The notes below the pieces were generated by a model. The model was given only the letters and a program-made list of their open reading frames with translations. It ran no database searches and was not told where the DNA came from. Position numbers and translations under genes: made by a program. Shown here in pieces: positions 1 through 8,302 of a stretch of 22,500 nt of DNA; within the stretch, counting starts at the first letter, position 1; each line of letters begins with the position of its first letter. This stretch comes from Prorocentrum cordatum (lineage: Eukaryota > Sar > Dinophyceae > Prorocentrales > Prorocentraceae). The DNA is taken from contig CAUYUJ010019871.1 in NCBI GenBank assembly GCA_963575745.1, positions 280,001-302,500 of the forward strand, written 5' to 3'.

Positions 1-132
1 CTCTCTCTCCTTCCTTCTCTCTCCCTCTCTCTCTCCCTCCCTCTCTCTCTCATTCTCTCTCTCCCTCCCTCTCTCTCCCTCCCTCTATCTCTCTATCCTC
101 GCCTCCCCCCCTCCTACTTCTCCACCTCCTCC
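1..132. repeat. CT-rich microsatellite (pyrimidine tract)
   Basis: Almost pure pyrimidine on the plus strand, mostly CT and CCCT units, becoming CTCC-like near the right edge. It continues off the left edge, so its full length is unknown. Confidence 0.95.
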
Positions 133-208
133 CGCGGCGGCGCCGCGCGGCGTCCTTTGCCAGGAGGATCATCTGCAGGGCCTTCCTGAACTCCTGCCAC
201 GGGGCTCG
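122..208 (-). CDS. Coding-like island 1, possible exon fragment
   Basis: Read on the minus strand, this gives an ordinary mixed-composition peptide that includes PWQEFRKALQMILLAKDAAR. I count 27 of 29 codons ending in G or C. A possible splice acceptor ending GTGGCAG lies just before the GAG of QEF. The frame stays open upstream to about 258 but with weaker codon bias, and it runs into the CT tract downstream. I do not recognise a family. The GC-rich background raises third-base GC by itself, so this may be an exon, a decayed exon or chance. Four other islands with the same bias also lie on the minus strand. Confidence 0.25.
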
Positions 209-290
209 AGCTTCGAGACTAGACGATCTGGCGTCCGAGATGGAGACTTGAGCCTCGGATCGGGCGTCGCATGTGCTCCTCCAACTGTGC

Positions 291-360
291 CTCTGGGAGC
301 CTCCTCGTCGCCACGGCCGGACTCCCCTCGAAATTCTGGTCAGAACGCGCCCCAGGAGAG
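291..360 (-). repeat. Dispersed repeat K, copy 1
   Basis: The reverse complement follows a shared pattern: CTCTCCTGGGGCGCGTTCTG, then ACCAGAATTTCGAGGGGAGT, then CCGGCCGTGGCGACGAGG. Other copies are at 514-570 (minus), 4,759-4,832, 4,914-4,990 and 15,081-15,156 (plus). Similarity runs about 60-75 bases. On the strand of the repeat one frame reads GARSDQNFEGSPAVATR. The frame differs between copies, so it is better treated as a DNA repeat than a gene. Confidence 0.75.
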
Positions 361-513
361 ACCCAGGGTGCGATAATCGACCCAGCACTGTCCAAGCATT
401 TGACCTGCTGTCGTCCTCTGTTCAGTCCCAGCGTTCTCCCCCGATTTCGACCTGTGGGAACCACTTTCAGCCCCCAAGGCGCTCAGAAATGGAAACCCTG
501 CTCCGCTCGGTTC

Positions 514-570
514 GGGCCTCCCGGGGCGTTCTTGTCGCCAAGGCCGGACTCCCCTCCGGATTCCGGCCAA
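514..570 (-). repeat. Dispersed repeat K, copy 2
   Basis: Reverse complement aligned by eye to copy 1: GGAGGGGAGTCCGGCCTTGG, followed by CGACAAGAACGCC. Its start abuts the CA microsatellite at 571. It shares the downstream segment CGAGAACGACC/CAAGAACGCCC with the copy at 15,081-15,156, which suggests those two are the closer relatives. Confidence 0.7.
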
Positions 571-612
571 CACACACACACACACACCCACACACATTCA
601 CACACACGAACA

Positions 613-660
<48 letters not shown>

Positions 661-708
661 CACACACGAACACATACATACACAGACACACACACACACA
701 CACACACC
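569..708. repeat. CA/TG dinucleotide microsatellite
   Basis: Interrupted (CA)n of about 140 bases with occasional CG and AT variants. Both strands stay open as Thr-His or Cys-Val peptides, a by-product of the repeat and not a gene. Confidence 0.97.
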
Positions 709-796
709 TGGCGAGGCCTGGGGACAGACCTTTGAACGCTGAGCCTGACGAGCGACGAGCATATCCACGTCCATGCCCTCGCGGTCTGGATACAAC

Positions 797-1023
797 CAGA
801 GCGCGATTTTGGACGCCCGAAATGGGCACGGAAACAATGGGCACAATGCCCAACAGCAAATGTTGTCCCGAACCAACAGCGGCCGCTGTTGGGCAGGCGG
901 CCCTCTGTCTCAAATGGACACAGGCCGCGGCGGCGCGGACAGCGAGTCCTGTTCAAAATGAACAGGAACTGCTGTTAGGCATCGTACCCATTCTTTCCGT
1001 GCCCATCTCGTTCGTGCAGAGCG
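797..1023. mobile_element. Fold-back/MITE-like inverted-repeat element
   Basis: Arms at 811-858 and 970-1,017 are inverted copies; I count about 40 matches in 48 positions. Between them lie a perfect 20-base palindrome at 873-892, centred on GCGGCCGC, and a second hairpin at 947-967 with arms TCCTGTTCA and TGAACAGGA. CAGAGCG occurs at both edges (797-803 and 1,017-1,023), a possible 7-base target duplication. The right copy overlaps the arm by one base, so the exact boundary is uncertain. No protein is encoded. Confidence 0.6.
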
Positions 1024-1398
1024 ACCCCTCGGAGGCGCCATCGCATGGGTACCGCCCTGCATCACCAGTGCGGCGGCCGAGGAGCCCGGACCGCCAGCCC
1101 TTCGCCCTCCGCCCTGCCTCCTCTTTCGGGGAGAGGCGCACCGCTGCTCCTCATCAGCATGGACCCCCTCCCCCGCCTGAACGGGGGGGAATACATCACC
1201 ATGCAAGCACCCCCTCCCCCACCACCGCTTACAGATGGGGGTGGGGAGGGCGCTGGCGTTGCACCATGCTCGAAAGCGTTGCAATGACACGTCCGCCGCC
1301 GTGCCGCTAAGCACGGAGTGGGCGCGTCCTCAGGTCCTTCGCCTGATCCCCCGAGCCTCAGTCCTGACTCCCGAGGAGTCTCTTGGGGGCCCAGACCC
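1024..1398. other. GC-rich stretch without recognised gene
   Basis: I see no convincing coding signal on either strand. CCCCTCCCCC near 1,206-1,220 faces GGGGGTGGGGAGGG near 1,236-1,250, which could form a G/C hairpin around a short spacer. No copy of this stretch was found elsewhere in the window. Confidence 0.5.
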
Positions 1399-1402
1399 TA
1401 CA

Positions 1403-1408
1403 TAAATA

Positions 1409-1440
<32 letters not shown>

Positions 1441-1470
1441 AGTGTGTGTGTGTGTGCGTATGTGTACGTT
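1403..1470. repeat. Compound AT and TG microsatellite
   Basis: About 37 bases of (AT)n with one CA interruption, followed directly by (TG)n from 1,441. Such adjoining AT/TG tracts are typical eukaryotic simple repeats. Confidence 0.95.
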
Positions 1471-1487
1471 TCACGCCCACGTGCGAG

Positions 1488-1525
1488 AGGAGAAGGAGGA
1501 GGAGGAGGAGGAGGAGGAGGAGGAG
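1488..1525. repeat. GGA trinucleotide microsatellite
   Basis: (GGA)n on the plus strand, the first of more than ten GGA/TCC tracts in this window. It lies downstream of coding-like island 2 when read on the minus strand. Confidence 0.95.
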
Positions 1526-1707
1526 ACCGTCGGCGGCCTCTTCCCTGAGGAACGCCTTCTCACCCCGAGACGCTGCTCTCCCGATGGCACCGCTGGGAGC
1601 CCCAGAGGCCGGCGCCAGCAGGCCCGGCCGGGACCGAAGGACTGCCGCCTCGACCCTCCCGAGCCCATCAGGTGCCCGAGGAGCGGGCGCGGCGAGCGCG
1701 CGCGCGC

Positions 1708-1785
1708 GCGCCCGTCCTGCCGCCGCTGCCGCCGCCGCACCCACCGGCCCTCCCGGTACGCCTCGTGCACCTCCAGCCGCAGCGC
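1708..1785 (-). CDS. Coding-like island 2 with possible splice acceptor
   Basis: On the minus strand a strong polypyrimidine run ending CCCTCCCCCGCAG (about 1,786-1,806) is followed by codons for ALRLEVHEAYREGRWVRRRQ. All 26 codons from GCG at 1,783-1,785 end in G or C. A possible donor GTGGGT lies inside the frame after the sequence EGR, so the exon could be as short as about 41 bases. Beyond about 1,708 the DNA becomes a GC-alternating tract and the frame loses meaning. Family not recognised. The acceptor-like signal makes this the most exon-like of the five islands by context, but no partner exon is identified. Confidence 0.3.
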
Positions 1786-1985
1786 CTGCGGGGGAGGGGG
1801 GGGTCGCCGGGCGCGCGCGGGGCCCCCGCGCGCGGGCGCGCGCCTCGCGCGCCCGCCCCCCCCCCCCGCGGGCCGAAGAGGCAGCCCCCCCCTCCGCTTC
1901 GCCGGCAGCGCCTCCTCCTGCTGCTCCTCGCCCCGCTCGCCGCGCAGGTCGAGCCGGGGAGCTCGGCCGCGAGGCGGCCTGCCTC

Positions 1986-2070
1986 GCCCCCCTCCTCCTC
2001 CTCCCCTCCTCCTCCCTCCTCCTCCTCCTCCCTCCTCTCCTCCTCCTCCTCCTCCTCCTCCTCCTCCTCC
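1986..2070. repeat. TCC trinucleotide microsatellite
   Basis: (TCC)n on the plus strand with a few CTCCC variants. It separates the GC-rich block at 1,540-1,985 from less GC-rich sequence to the right. Confidence 0.95.
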
Positions 2071-2084
2071 GTTCCCCCCGCTCG

Positions 2085-2596
2085 GGCCTGCGATGTCGCA
2101 CCCGAGTTGGCCTGGGCGGTGGGCACGGACCAGTCGACCCTCCCTGGGACGGACCACTTTGCTGTCCGACGCCGGAGATGTTGCGCGATTGCCCCTGGGC
2201 GCTCAACGGGCCCACTGTGCCCGAAATCGCTAAAATCGCACAAAGGCATATCCAATCAGCTGCTCAGACGTAGAACGTTAAGACAGCGCGCTGATAGCAG
2301 GCGATAGCAGAGGATGGAACATACGGTTGCCTATACTCTCGATTCTCTGTGGTAATATATGCTAAAGACTGTATCCCCTCTCCCATGCAATAGTTTAAAT
2401 CTACACTGCGCCCTCCCCTTCTACACCTGCTTGCTCTCATACTACCCTCGCCTCTCGTTGTACTGATTGACCTCTACTCTCGACTCGCGACTCCCCAGTG
2501 CTTGCACGATCTCTACGCAATCATACCCTCGACTCTATACGTATGTATGGATGTCGATGTTATTCCGTGATCTCCCTTGGTTGCCTTCCTATTTCT
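2085..2596. other. Unassigned, less GC-rich stretch
   Basis: Base composition drops here compared with both neighbours. The motif CTCTACTCTCGACTC and loose variants recur between about 2,440 and 2,545, hinting at an old pyrimidine-rich repeat. No gene, RNA or element recognised. Confidence 0.5.
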
Positions 2597-2652
2597 CGTT
2601 CTCTCTCTCTCTCTCTTTCTCTATCTCTCTCTATCTCTCTCTTCCTATTTCA
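2597..2652. repeat. CT microsatellite
   Basis: (CT)n with CTAT interruptions, just outside the J end of composite repeat copy 1. A similar but shorter CT run (4,341-4,363) lies just outside its L end. Confidence 0.9.
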
Positions 2653-2683
2653 CTCGTTGTTTCCCAACCATCATGTGGTGTTG

Positions 2684-2710
2684 GGTCCTCGTTCTGAAGA
2701 GACGGTCCCC
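2684..2710 (-). repeat. J tail motif, copy 1
   Basis: The reverse complement reads GGACCGTCTCTTCAGAACGA then GGACC. It matches 6,751-6,780 and 8,273-8,302, where CTTCAAAACGA is shared. In all three places it follows a purine-rich triplet tract at the end of a tandem array. Confidence 0.7.
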
Positions 2711-2762
2711 GCGTTCCTCCTCCACTTCTCCTCCTCCTCCTCCCTCCTCCCCCTCCTCCCTG

Positions 2763-4290
2763 CGTTTCACCCACCCAGTACAGCGCTTCGTGGCCCCATA
2801 GGGAGCTCCACCGAAGGCCCCAGTGCTGCCGCCCGCATGCGTCAGCCACACCAATTCGGCACACCCCTCACACGTTCGTGGCCCCATAGTGTGCCGCCGC
2901 CCGCATGCGTCAGCCACACCCAATTCGGCACACGTTTCGTGGCCCCATAGGGAGCTCCACCGAAGGCCCCAGTGCTGCCGCCGCATGCGTCAGGGCGTAG
3001 GGAGCTCCACCGAAGGCCCCAGTGCTGCCGCCCGCATGCGTCAGCCACACCCAATTCGGCACACCCCTCACACGTTTCGTGGCCCCATCCACCGAAGGCC
3101 CCAGTGCCGCCCGCATGCGTCAGCCACACCCAATTCGGCACACCCCTCACACGTTTCGTGGCCCCATAGGGAGCTCCACCGAAGGCCCCAGTGCTGCCGC
3201 CCGCATGCGTCAGCCACACCCAATTCGGCACACCCCTCACACGTTTCGTGGCCCCATAGGGAGCTCCACCGAAGGCCCCAGTGGTGCCGCCCGCATGCGT
3301 CAGCCACACCCAATTCGGCACACCCCTCACACGTTTCGTGGCCCCATAGGGAGCTCCACCGAAGGCCCCAGTGCTGCCGCCCGCATGCGTCAGCCACACC
3401 CAATTCGACACACCCCTCACACGTTTCGTGGCCCCATAGGGAGCTCCACCGAAGGCCCCAGTGCTGCCGCCCGCATGCGTCAGCCACACCCAATTCGGCA
3501 CACCCCTCACACGTTTCGTGGCCCCATAGGGAGCTCCACCGAAGGCCCCAGTGCTGCCGCCCGCATGCGTCAGCCACACCCAATTCTGCACACCCCTCAC
3601 GCGTTTCGTGGCCCCATAGGGAGCTCCACCGAAGGCCTTAGTGCTGCCGCCCGCATGCGTCAGCCACACCCAATTCGGCACACCCCTCACACGTTTCGTG
3701 GCCCCATAGGGAGCTCCACCGAAGGCCGCAGTGCCGCCGCCCGCATGCGTCAGCCACATCCAATTCGGCACACCCCTCACACGTTACGTGGCCCCAACCC
3801 GCATGCGTCAGCCACACCCATTTCGGCACACCATTTCGCACGCTTCGTGGCCCCATAGGGAGCTCCACCGAAGGCCCCAGTGCCACCGCTCGCATTCGTC
3901 CCGCACACCCATTTCGGCACCTCCACCAAAAAACACAGCGTTTCGTGGCCCCACAGGGACCTCCACCGAAGGCCCCAGTGGTGCCGCCCGCATGCGTCAC
4001 CCCCACCCCAGCACAGCATTTCGTGGCCCCACAGGGAGCTCCACCGAAGGCCCCAGTGGTGCCGCCCGCATGCGCCACCCCCACCCAGCACAGCGTTTCG
4101 TGGCCCCACAGGGAGCTCCACCGACGGCCCCAGTGGTGCCGCCCGCATGCGTCACCCCCGCCCAGTACAGCGTTTCGTGGCCCCACAGGGACCTCCACCG
4201 AAGGCCCCAGTGGTGCCGCCCGCATGCGTCACCCCCACCCAGCACAGCGTTTCGTGGCCCCACAGGGAGCTCCACCGAAAGCGGCACCCG
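2763..4290 (-). repeat. Tandem array 1, 90-base then 77-base units
   Basis: Between about 3,000 and 3,780 units repeat exactly every 90 bases and differ at only a few positions. From about 3,960 to 4,290 the period is 77-78 bases. Every unit carries the shared core, on the minus strand GCCTTCGGTGGAGCTCCC followed by TATGGGGCCACGAA. The 90-base units also contain GTGTGAGGGGTGTGCCGAA. Because 90 is divisible by three, several frames on both strands stay open for up to 312 codons without being genes. Truncated units occur near 2,880-3,000, 3,090 and 3,800. Confidence 0.95.
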
Positions 4291-4312
4291 CAATGCGATA
4301 TTCACAACTGCA

Positions 4313-4335
4313 CATGGTTGGGTCCTTCGCCAGGA
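4313..4335 (-). repeat. L head motif, copy 1
   Basis: The reverse complement contains CCTGGCGAAGGACCCAACCA. Copies are at 5,091-5,113, 6,841-6,863 and 22,155-22,177. Similarity extends into the next 40-60 bases (GCAGCTG or variants, then a CAATGCG/CCGCATTG segment) up to the first array unit. Confidence 0.75.
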
Positions 4336-4336
4336 T

Positions 4337-4758
4337 AATGTTTTCTCTCTATCTCTCTCTCATATACAGCTACTCCTCAAACCCGAGCACACACAAATAT
4401 GACTTCTGTCTGATGTCTTCCCTCGCTGATCTCTGCACTCTTCACTCTGGGAGCCCAACAAGAGCACGGCCGCCTACTGGAACGGGCAAGAAAACACCAC
4501 CGAGCCGTGGAAGTGGGACCCTGGGCACCCGGGCGCGAACCGAAGACGACGGCACTGACAACCCGAGAGCCGAATCGCCCACCGAGGTCGACGGCCCACT
4601 TTTGCCAAACACTTGCAAGATCTGCTCGCTGCGAGGACCCCTTCAGTGCGAGCACTGGTTTGGGAGAAGCTGGCCGTCGCGATTCGTTCGCGCGAGCAGA
4701 GGGCTGGTCCTCCCGTCCTTGGGAAAACCAAACAGTACCGATACGGCTACTCCCCAGT
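4337..4758. other. Spacer between composite copies 1 and 2, left part
   Basis: This holds a short CT run, then mixed sequence open on both strands for 80-120 codons with no recognisable domain. One dispersed repeat copy (E) lies at 4,636-4,672. The open frames lack a codon bias that would favour one strand, so I do not call a gene. Confidence 0.5.
4636..4672 (+). repeat. Dispersed repeat E, single copy
   Basis: GAGGACCCCTTCAGTGCGAG then CACTGGTTTGGGA. Matches 14,242-14,324, where the same motif is present twice in tandem. Confidence 0.7.
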
Positions 4759-4832
4759 CCTCTCGCAGGGCGCGTTCTGACCAGGATTTCAAGGCGAATC
4801 CAGCGGCGGCGACGAGGGCCCCCCAGGAGGCC
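4759..4832 (+). repeat. Dispersed repeat K, copy 3
   Basis: It contains GCGCGTTCTGACCAGGATTT, then CAAGGCGAATCCAGC and GGCGACGAGGGCCCCCCAGG. The frame RARSDQDFKANPAAATR corresponds to the frame seen in copy 1. A second copy follows 80 bases on. Confidence 0.75.
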
Positions 4833-4913
4833 GCAAAATTGGAAAACGGGAAAAGGGTAGCGATATCGTCACCTTTTCCTCCTCCGAGTCCTGCTCCTCC
4901 TCCCCCTCCTCCA

Positions 4914-4990
4914 GAGCTCTCCTGGGGTGACCTCTCACCAGGATCTCGAGGCGGACCAAGCCACGGCCACGCGGGTACACGGGGAGGCCC
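4914..4990 (+). repeat. Dispersed repeat K, copy 4
   Basis: It contains CTCTCCTGGGGTGACCTCTC, then ACCAGGATCTCGAGGCGGAC and CACGGCCACGCGGG. Copies 3 and 4 lie in direct order with a TCC-rich tract between them (about 4,876-4,912). This suggests a small tandem duplication with a triplet tract at the joint. Confidence 0.7.
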
Positions 4991-5090
4991 GAGAGACCCC
5001 CAAAACGTCAGCGTCCCTCGATCCTCGAGCCCTACTGCCTCCCCCGGGGTCTAGGAGACAGCGAAAAACTACTACGAGCATTGAACATGT

Positions 5091-5113
5091 TCCTGGCGAA
5101 GGACCCAACCAGA
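5091..5113 (+). repeat. L head motif, copy 2
   Basis: TCCTGGCGAAGGACCCAACC, then AGA. After about 45 less conserved bases the first array unit begins with GTTACGGGGCCACAAGACG, matching the core of array units elsewhere. Confidence 0.75.
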
Positions 5114-5154
5114 TGCCCGCAGGGAAGGTGGGACAAAGGAGAGGGAGCCAGTTA

Positions 5155-6640
5155 CGGGGCCACAAGACGTGTGAGGGGTACGCCAACATGGGCGGGGAGG
5201 CGCATGTGGACATCGCCGCCGAGGCCTTCGGTGGAACTCCCTGGGGGCATGCCACGAAACGCGCGAGAGGTAAGCTGAATTGGCGGGGGAGACGCATGTG
5301 ATCACAGCCACTGGGACCTTCGGTGGAGCTCCCCATGGGGCCACGAGACGCTGTACTGGGTGGCGCGGCATGTGGTCACAGCCACTGCGGCCCTCGGTGG
5401 AGCTCCCTCCTGAGCCACGAAGCGCCGTACTGAGTGGCGCGGGACGCATGTTGACACAGCCACTGGGGCCGTCGATGAAGCTCGGCAACGAAGCGCCGTA
5501 CTCGGTGGCGCGGGACGCATGTGTTCACAGCCACTGGGGCCTTCGGTGGAGCCCTCCATGGGGCCAAGAAACGTCGTACTGGGTTGGCGCGGGACGCATG
5601 TGGTCACAGCCACTGGGGCCTTCGGTGGAGCCCCCATATGGGGCCACGAAGCGTCAGTACTTGGTGGCGCGGGGCGCATGTTGACACGGCGACTGGGGGC
5701 CTTCGGTGGAGCTCCCTATGGGGGCACTGCGGCCTTCGGTGCAGCTCCCATATGGGGCCACGAAGCGCCGTACTCGGTGGCGCGGGACGCATGTGGTCAC
5801 AGCCACTGCGGCCTTCGATGGAGCTCCCTATGGGGCCACGAAGCGCCGTACTCGGTGGCGCGGGACGCATGTGGTCACGGCCACTGCTGCCTTCGGTGAA
5901 ACTCCCTATGGGTCCACGAAGCGCCGTACTCGGTGGGGCAGGACGCATGTGGTCGCAGCCACTGGGGCCTTCGGTGGGGCTCCATATGGGGTCACGAAAC
6001 GTCGTCCTGGCTGGCGGGACGCATGTGGTCACAGCCACTGGGGCCTTCGGTGGAGCCCCCTATGAGGCCACGAAGCGTCATATATTGTGGCGCGGGACGA
6101 ATGTCGTCACAGCCACTGGTGCCTTCGGTGGAGCCACCCATGGGGCCACGAAGCGCCGTACTGGGTGGCGCGGGCCGCATGTGGTCACAGCCACTGCGGC
6201 CTTCGGTGGAGATCCCTTGGGGGCCACAAAACGTCGTACTGGGTGGCGCGGGAAGCATCAGGTCACAACTACTAGGGCCTTCGGTGGAGCTCCCTATGGG
6301 GCCACGAAGCGCCGTGCTGGTTGGCGCGGGACGCATGTGGTCACAGCCACTGCGGCCTTCGATGGAGCTCCCTATGGGGCCACGAAGCGCCGTACTCGGT
6401 GGCGCGGGACGCATGTGGTCTCAGCCACTGCGGCCTTCGGTGGAGCCCTCCATGGGGCCAAGAAACGTCGTACTGGGTTGGCGCGGGGCGCATGTGGTCA
6501 CAGCCCCTGTGACCTTCGGTGGAGCTCCCTGTGGGGCCACGAAACGCCGTACTGTATGGCGCGGGGCGCATGTGGTCACAGCCATTGGGGCCTTCGGTGG
6601 AGCTCCCTATGGGGCCACGAAGCGCCGCACTTGGTGCGCT
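5155..6640 (+). repeat. Tandem array 2, 78-base units
   Basis: The landmark GCATGTGGTCACAGCCAC recurs at about 5,596, 5,789, 5,867, 5,945 and 6,021, mostly 78 bases apart, with one unit disrupted near 5,700-5,750. Each unit holds the core GCCTTCGGTGGAGCTCCC followed by TATGGGGCCACGAAGCG. The period of 78 (26 codons) keeps one frame open for 373 codons and others nearly as long on both strands. The first two units near 5,160-5,270 carry the GTGTGAGGGGT version typical of arrays 1 and 3. Confidence 0.95.
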
Positions 6641-6664
6641 GAAACTGTGGACATGCGGAGGGCA

Positions 6665-6750
6665 GGGGCAAGGGTGGGAGGAGGGGGAGGAGGAGGAGAA
6701 CGAGGAGCAGGAGGAGGAGGAAGAGGAGGAGGAGGAGCAGGAGGAGGATG
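6665..6750. repeat. GGA microsatellite closing array 2
   Basis: (GGA)n with GAG and CAG interruptions, directly followed by the J motif. This is the same relation as in composite copies 1 and 3. Confidence 0.95.
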
Positions 6751-6780
6751 GCGGGGCACTGTCCCTTCAAAACGAGGACC
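6751..6780 (+). repeat. J tail motif, copy 2
   Basis: GGGGCACTGTCCCTTCAAAA then CGAGGACC; compare 2,684-2,710 and 8,273-8,302. Confidence 0.7.
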
Positions 6781-6840
6781 CACTACCGGCAATGAAAACA
6801 CATGATATGCGACGTCGGAGGGCGGATACACTTTTTATTT

Positions 6841-6863
6841 AGCCTGACGGAAGACCCAACCAT
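6841..6863 (+). repeat. L head motif, copy 3
   Basis: AGCCTGACGGAAGACCCAAC then CAT, followed by CTGCAGCTGCAATACCGCAT. That stretch is the counterpart, on the other strand, of the segment beside L copy 1. Confidence 0.75.
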
Positions 6864-6892
6864 CTGCAGCTGCAATACCGCATTGTGGATAT

Positions 6893-8010
6893 TGCTTTCG
6901 GTGGAGCTCCTTACAGGGCCACGAACAATGTGTGCGGCGTGCCGAATTGGGCTCGGTGGTGCCATGCGAACACTCCCACTGGAGCCTTCGGTGGAACGTC
7001 CTATGGGGCCACGAACAATGTGAGGGGTGTGCCGGATTGGGCGCGGTGGTGCCATGCGAACCCTCCCACTGGAGCCTTCGCTGGAGCTCCCTATGGGGCC
7101 ACGAAATGTGTAAGGGGTGTGCCGAAATGGGCATGCGGCGGGCGGGGAGGACGCGTGCAGACGCGGCCACAGGTGCCTTCGGTGGAACTCCCTATGGGGC
7201 CACAAAACGTGTGAGGGGTGCGCCGAAATGAGCATGCGGTGGGCGGGGAGAACGCGTGCGGACGCGGCCACTGGGGCCGTCGGTGGAGCTCCCCATGGGG
7301 CCACGAAACGTGTGAGAGGTATGCCAGAATGTACATGCGCGGGCGGGGAGGGCGCATGCGGACGCGGCCACTAGGGCCTTCGGCGGAGCTTCCTATGGGG
7401 CCACGAGCAGTGTCAGGCGTGTGCGGAAATGGACATGCATGGGGCCACAAAACGTGTGAGGGGTGCGCCGAAATGGGCATGCGGTGGGCGGGGAGGACGC
7501 GTGCGGACGCGGCCACTGGGACCTTCGGTGGAGCTACCCATGGGGCCACGAATCGTGTGAGGGGTGTGCCGAAATGGGCATGCGGTGGGATGGGAGGGCG
7601 CATGCAGACGCGGCCAGAGGTGCCTTCGGTGGGGCTCCCCATGGGGCCACGAAACGTGTGAGGGGTGTGCCAGAATGGACATGCGGTAGGCGGGGAGGGC
7701 GCGTGCGATCGCGGCCACTGGGGCCTTCGGCGGAGCTTCCTATGGGGCCACGAGCAGTGTCAGGCGTGTGCGGAAATGGACATGCATGGGGCCACAAAAC
7801 GTGTGAGGGGTGCGCCGAAATGGGCATACGGTGGGCGGGGAGGACGCGTGCGGACGCGGCCACTGGGGCCGTCGGTGGAACTCCCCATTGGGCCACGAAA
7901 CGTGTGAGAGGTATGCCAGAATGTACATGCGGCGGGCGGGGAGGGCGCATGCGCACGCGGCCTCTGGGGCATTCGGTGGAGCTCCCTGTGGGGCCACGAA
8001 GCGTGTGAGG
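6893..8010 (+). repeat. Tandem array 3 with a 346-base higher-order repeat
   Basis: Near the head the period is 90 bases (GGTGGTGCCATGCGAAC at about 6,955 and 7,045). Further on, the landmark GACGCGG or a variant lies at about 7,160, 7,261, 7,361, 7,506, 7,607, 7,707, 7,852 and 7,953. The spacing is thus 101, 100, 145, 101, 100, 145, 101, a higher-order repeat of 346 bases present about twice. The long spacing comes from an extra partial unit containing CATGCATGGGGCCAC. Core motif as in arrays 1 and 2. Confidence 0.95.
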
Positions 8011-8121
8011 GGTGATGGTGATCATGACGGCGATTATGACGGCGATGATGGCGATGATGGCAGTCGTGATGGTGATGAAAACGGTGATGACGCTGATGAT
8101 GACGATGATGATGATACTGAC

Positions 8122-8158
<37 letters not shown>

Positions 8159-8236
8159 CTGATGATGATGATGATGATGATGATGATGCTGATGCTGGTG
8201 TTGATGCTGATGATGATGCTGAAGATAATGATGATG
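8011..8236. repeat. GAT/GAC trinucleotide microsatellite
   Basis: About 225 bases of (GAT)n with GAC, GCT and GGT variants, starting where the last unit of array 3 stops. It would read as poly-Asp, poly-Met or poly-Ile depending on the frame. Confidence 0.95.
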
Positions 8237-8272
8237 GGAGGAGGGAGGAGGGGGAGGAGGAAGGAAGGAGAA

Positions 8273-8302
8273 ACGCAGGGCGCTGTCTCTTCAAAACGAA
8301 GG
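8273..8302 (+). repeat. J tail motif, copy 3
   Basis: CAGGGCGCTGTCTCTTCAAA then ACGAAGGCC. The following GGTTGGGAACAACG resembles the sequence beyond J copy 1 (GGTTGGGAAACAACG), so the shared end may extend about 25 bases further. Confidence 0.7.

Larger units (their letters stand above)
2684..4336 (-). repeat. Composite repeat copy 1 (L head, tandem array, TCC tract, J tail), inverted
   Basis: Read on the minus strand, it starts with the L motif at 4,313-4,335. About 20 bases of spacer and the first unit follow, then some 18 tandem units, a GGA tract (TCC on the plus strand, 2,715-2,760) and the J motif at 2,684-2,710. The same order of parts occurs at 5,091-6,780 and 6,841-8,302. I do not recognise this as a described element class. 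No gene is supported inside it. Confidence 0.75.
5091..6780 (+). repeat. Composite repeat copy 2 (L head, tandem array, GGA tract, J tail)
   Basis: The order is L at 5,091-5,113, tandem units from about 5,155 to 6,640, a GGA tract at 6,665-6,750 and J at 6,751-6,780. It is in opposite orientation to copy 1, head facing head, 755 bases apart. Copy 3 begins only 60 bases after it ends. Confidence 0.75.
6841..8302 (+). repeat. Composite repeat copy 3 (L head, tandem array, GAT/GGA tract, J tail)
   Basis: L lies at 6,841-6,863, the array at about 6,893-8,010, a GAT tract then a short GGA tract at 8,011-8,270, and J at 8,273-8,302. It is head to tail with copy 2. The array changes unit type along its length, from 90 bases near the head to about 100 bases further on. 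Confidence 0.75.

Noticed and set aside
151-165. Extra L motif (on the minus strand CCTGGCAAAGGAC) near the left edge
   Set aside because: Twelve of 13 bases match, but the rest of the head and any array unit are missing, and the bases fall within coding-like island 1.
1690-1712. GCGCGC run as a Z-DNA or regulatory element
   Set aside because: Short alternating GC run in a very GC-rich block with no second line of evidence.
2823-6805. Long open frames (up to 373 codons) across arrays 1 and 2 as repetitive proteins
   Set aside because: The frames exist because the periods are multiples of three and the unit lacks stops; overlapping frames, on both strands in array 1, are open. No start context, codon bias or domain supports one of them.
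2763-8010. CRISPR-like array
   Set aside because: Units are contiguous with no unique spacers, unit lengths are 77-100 bases, and the context is clearly eukaryotic.
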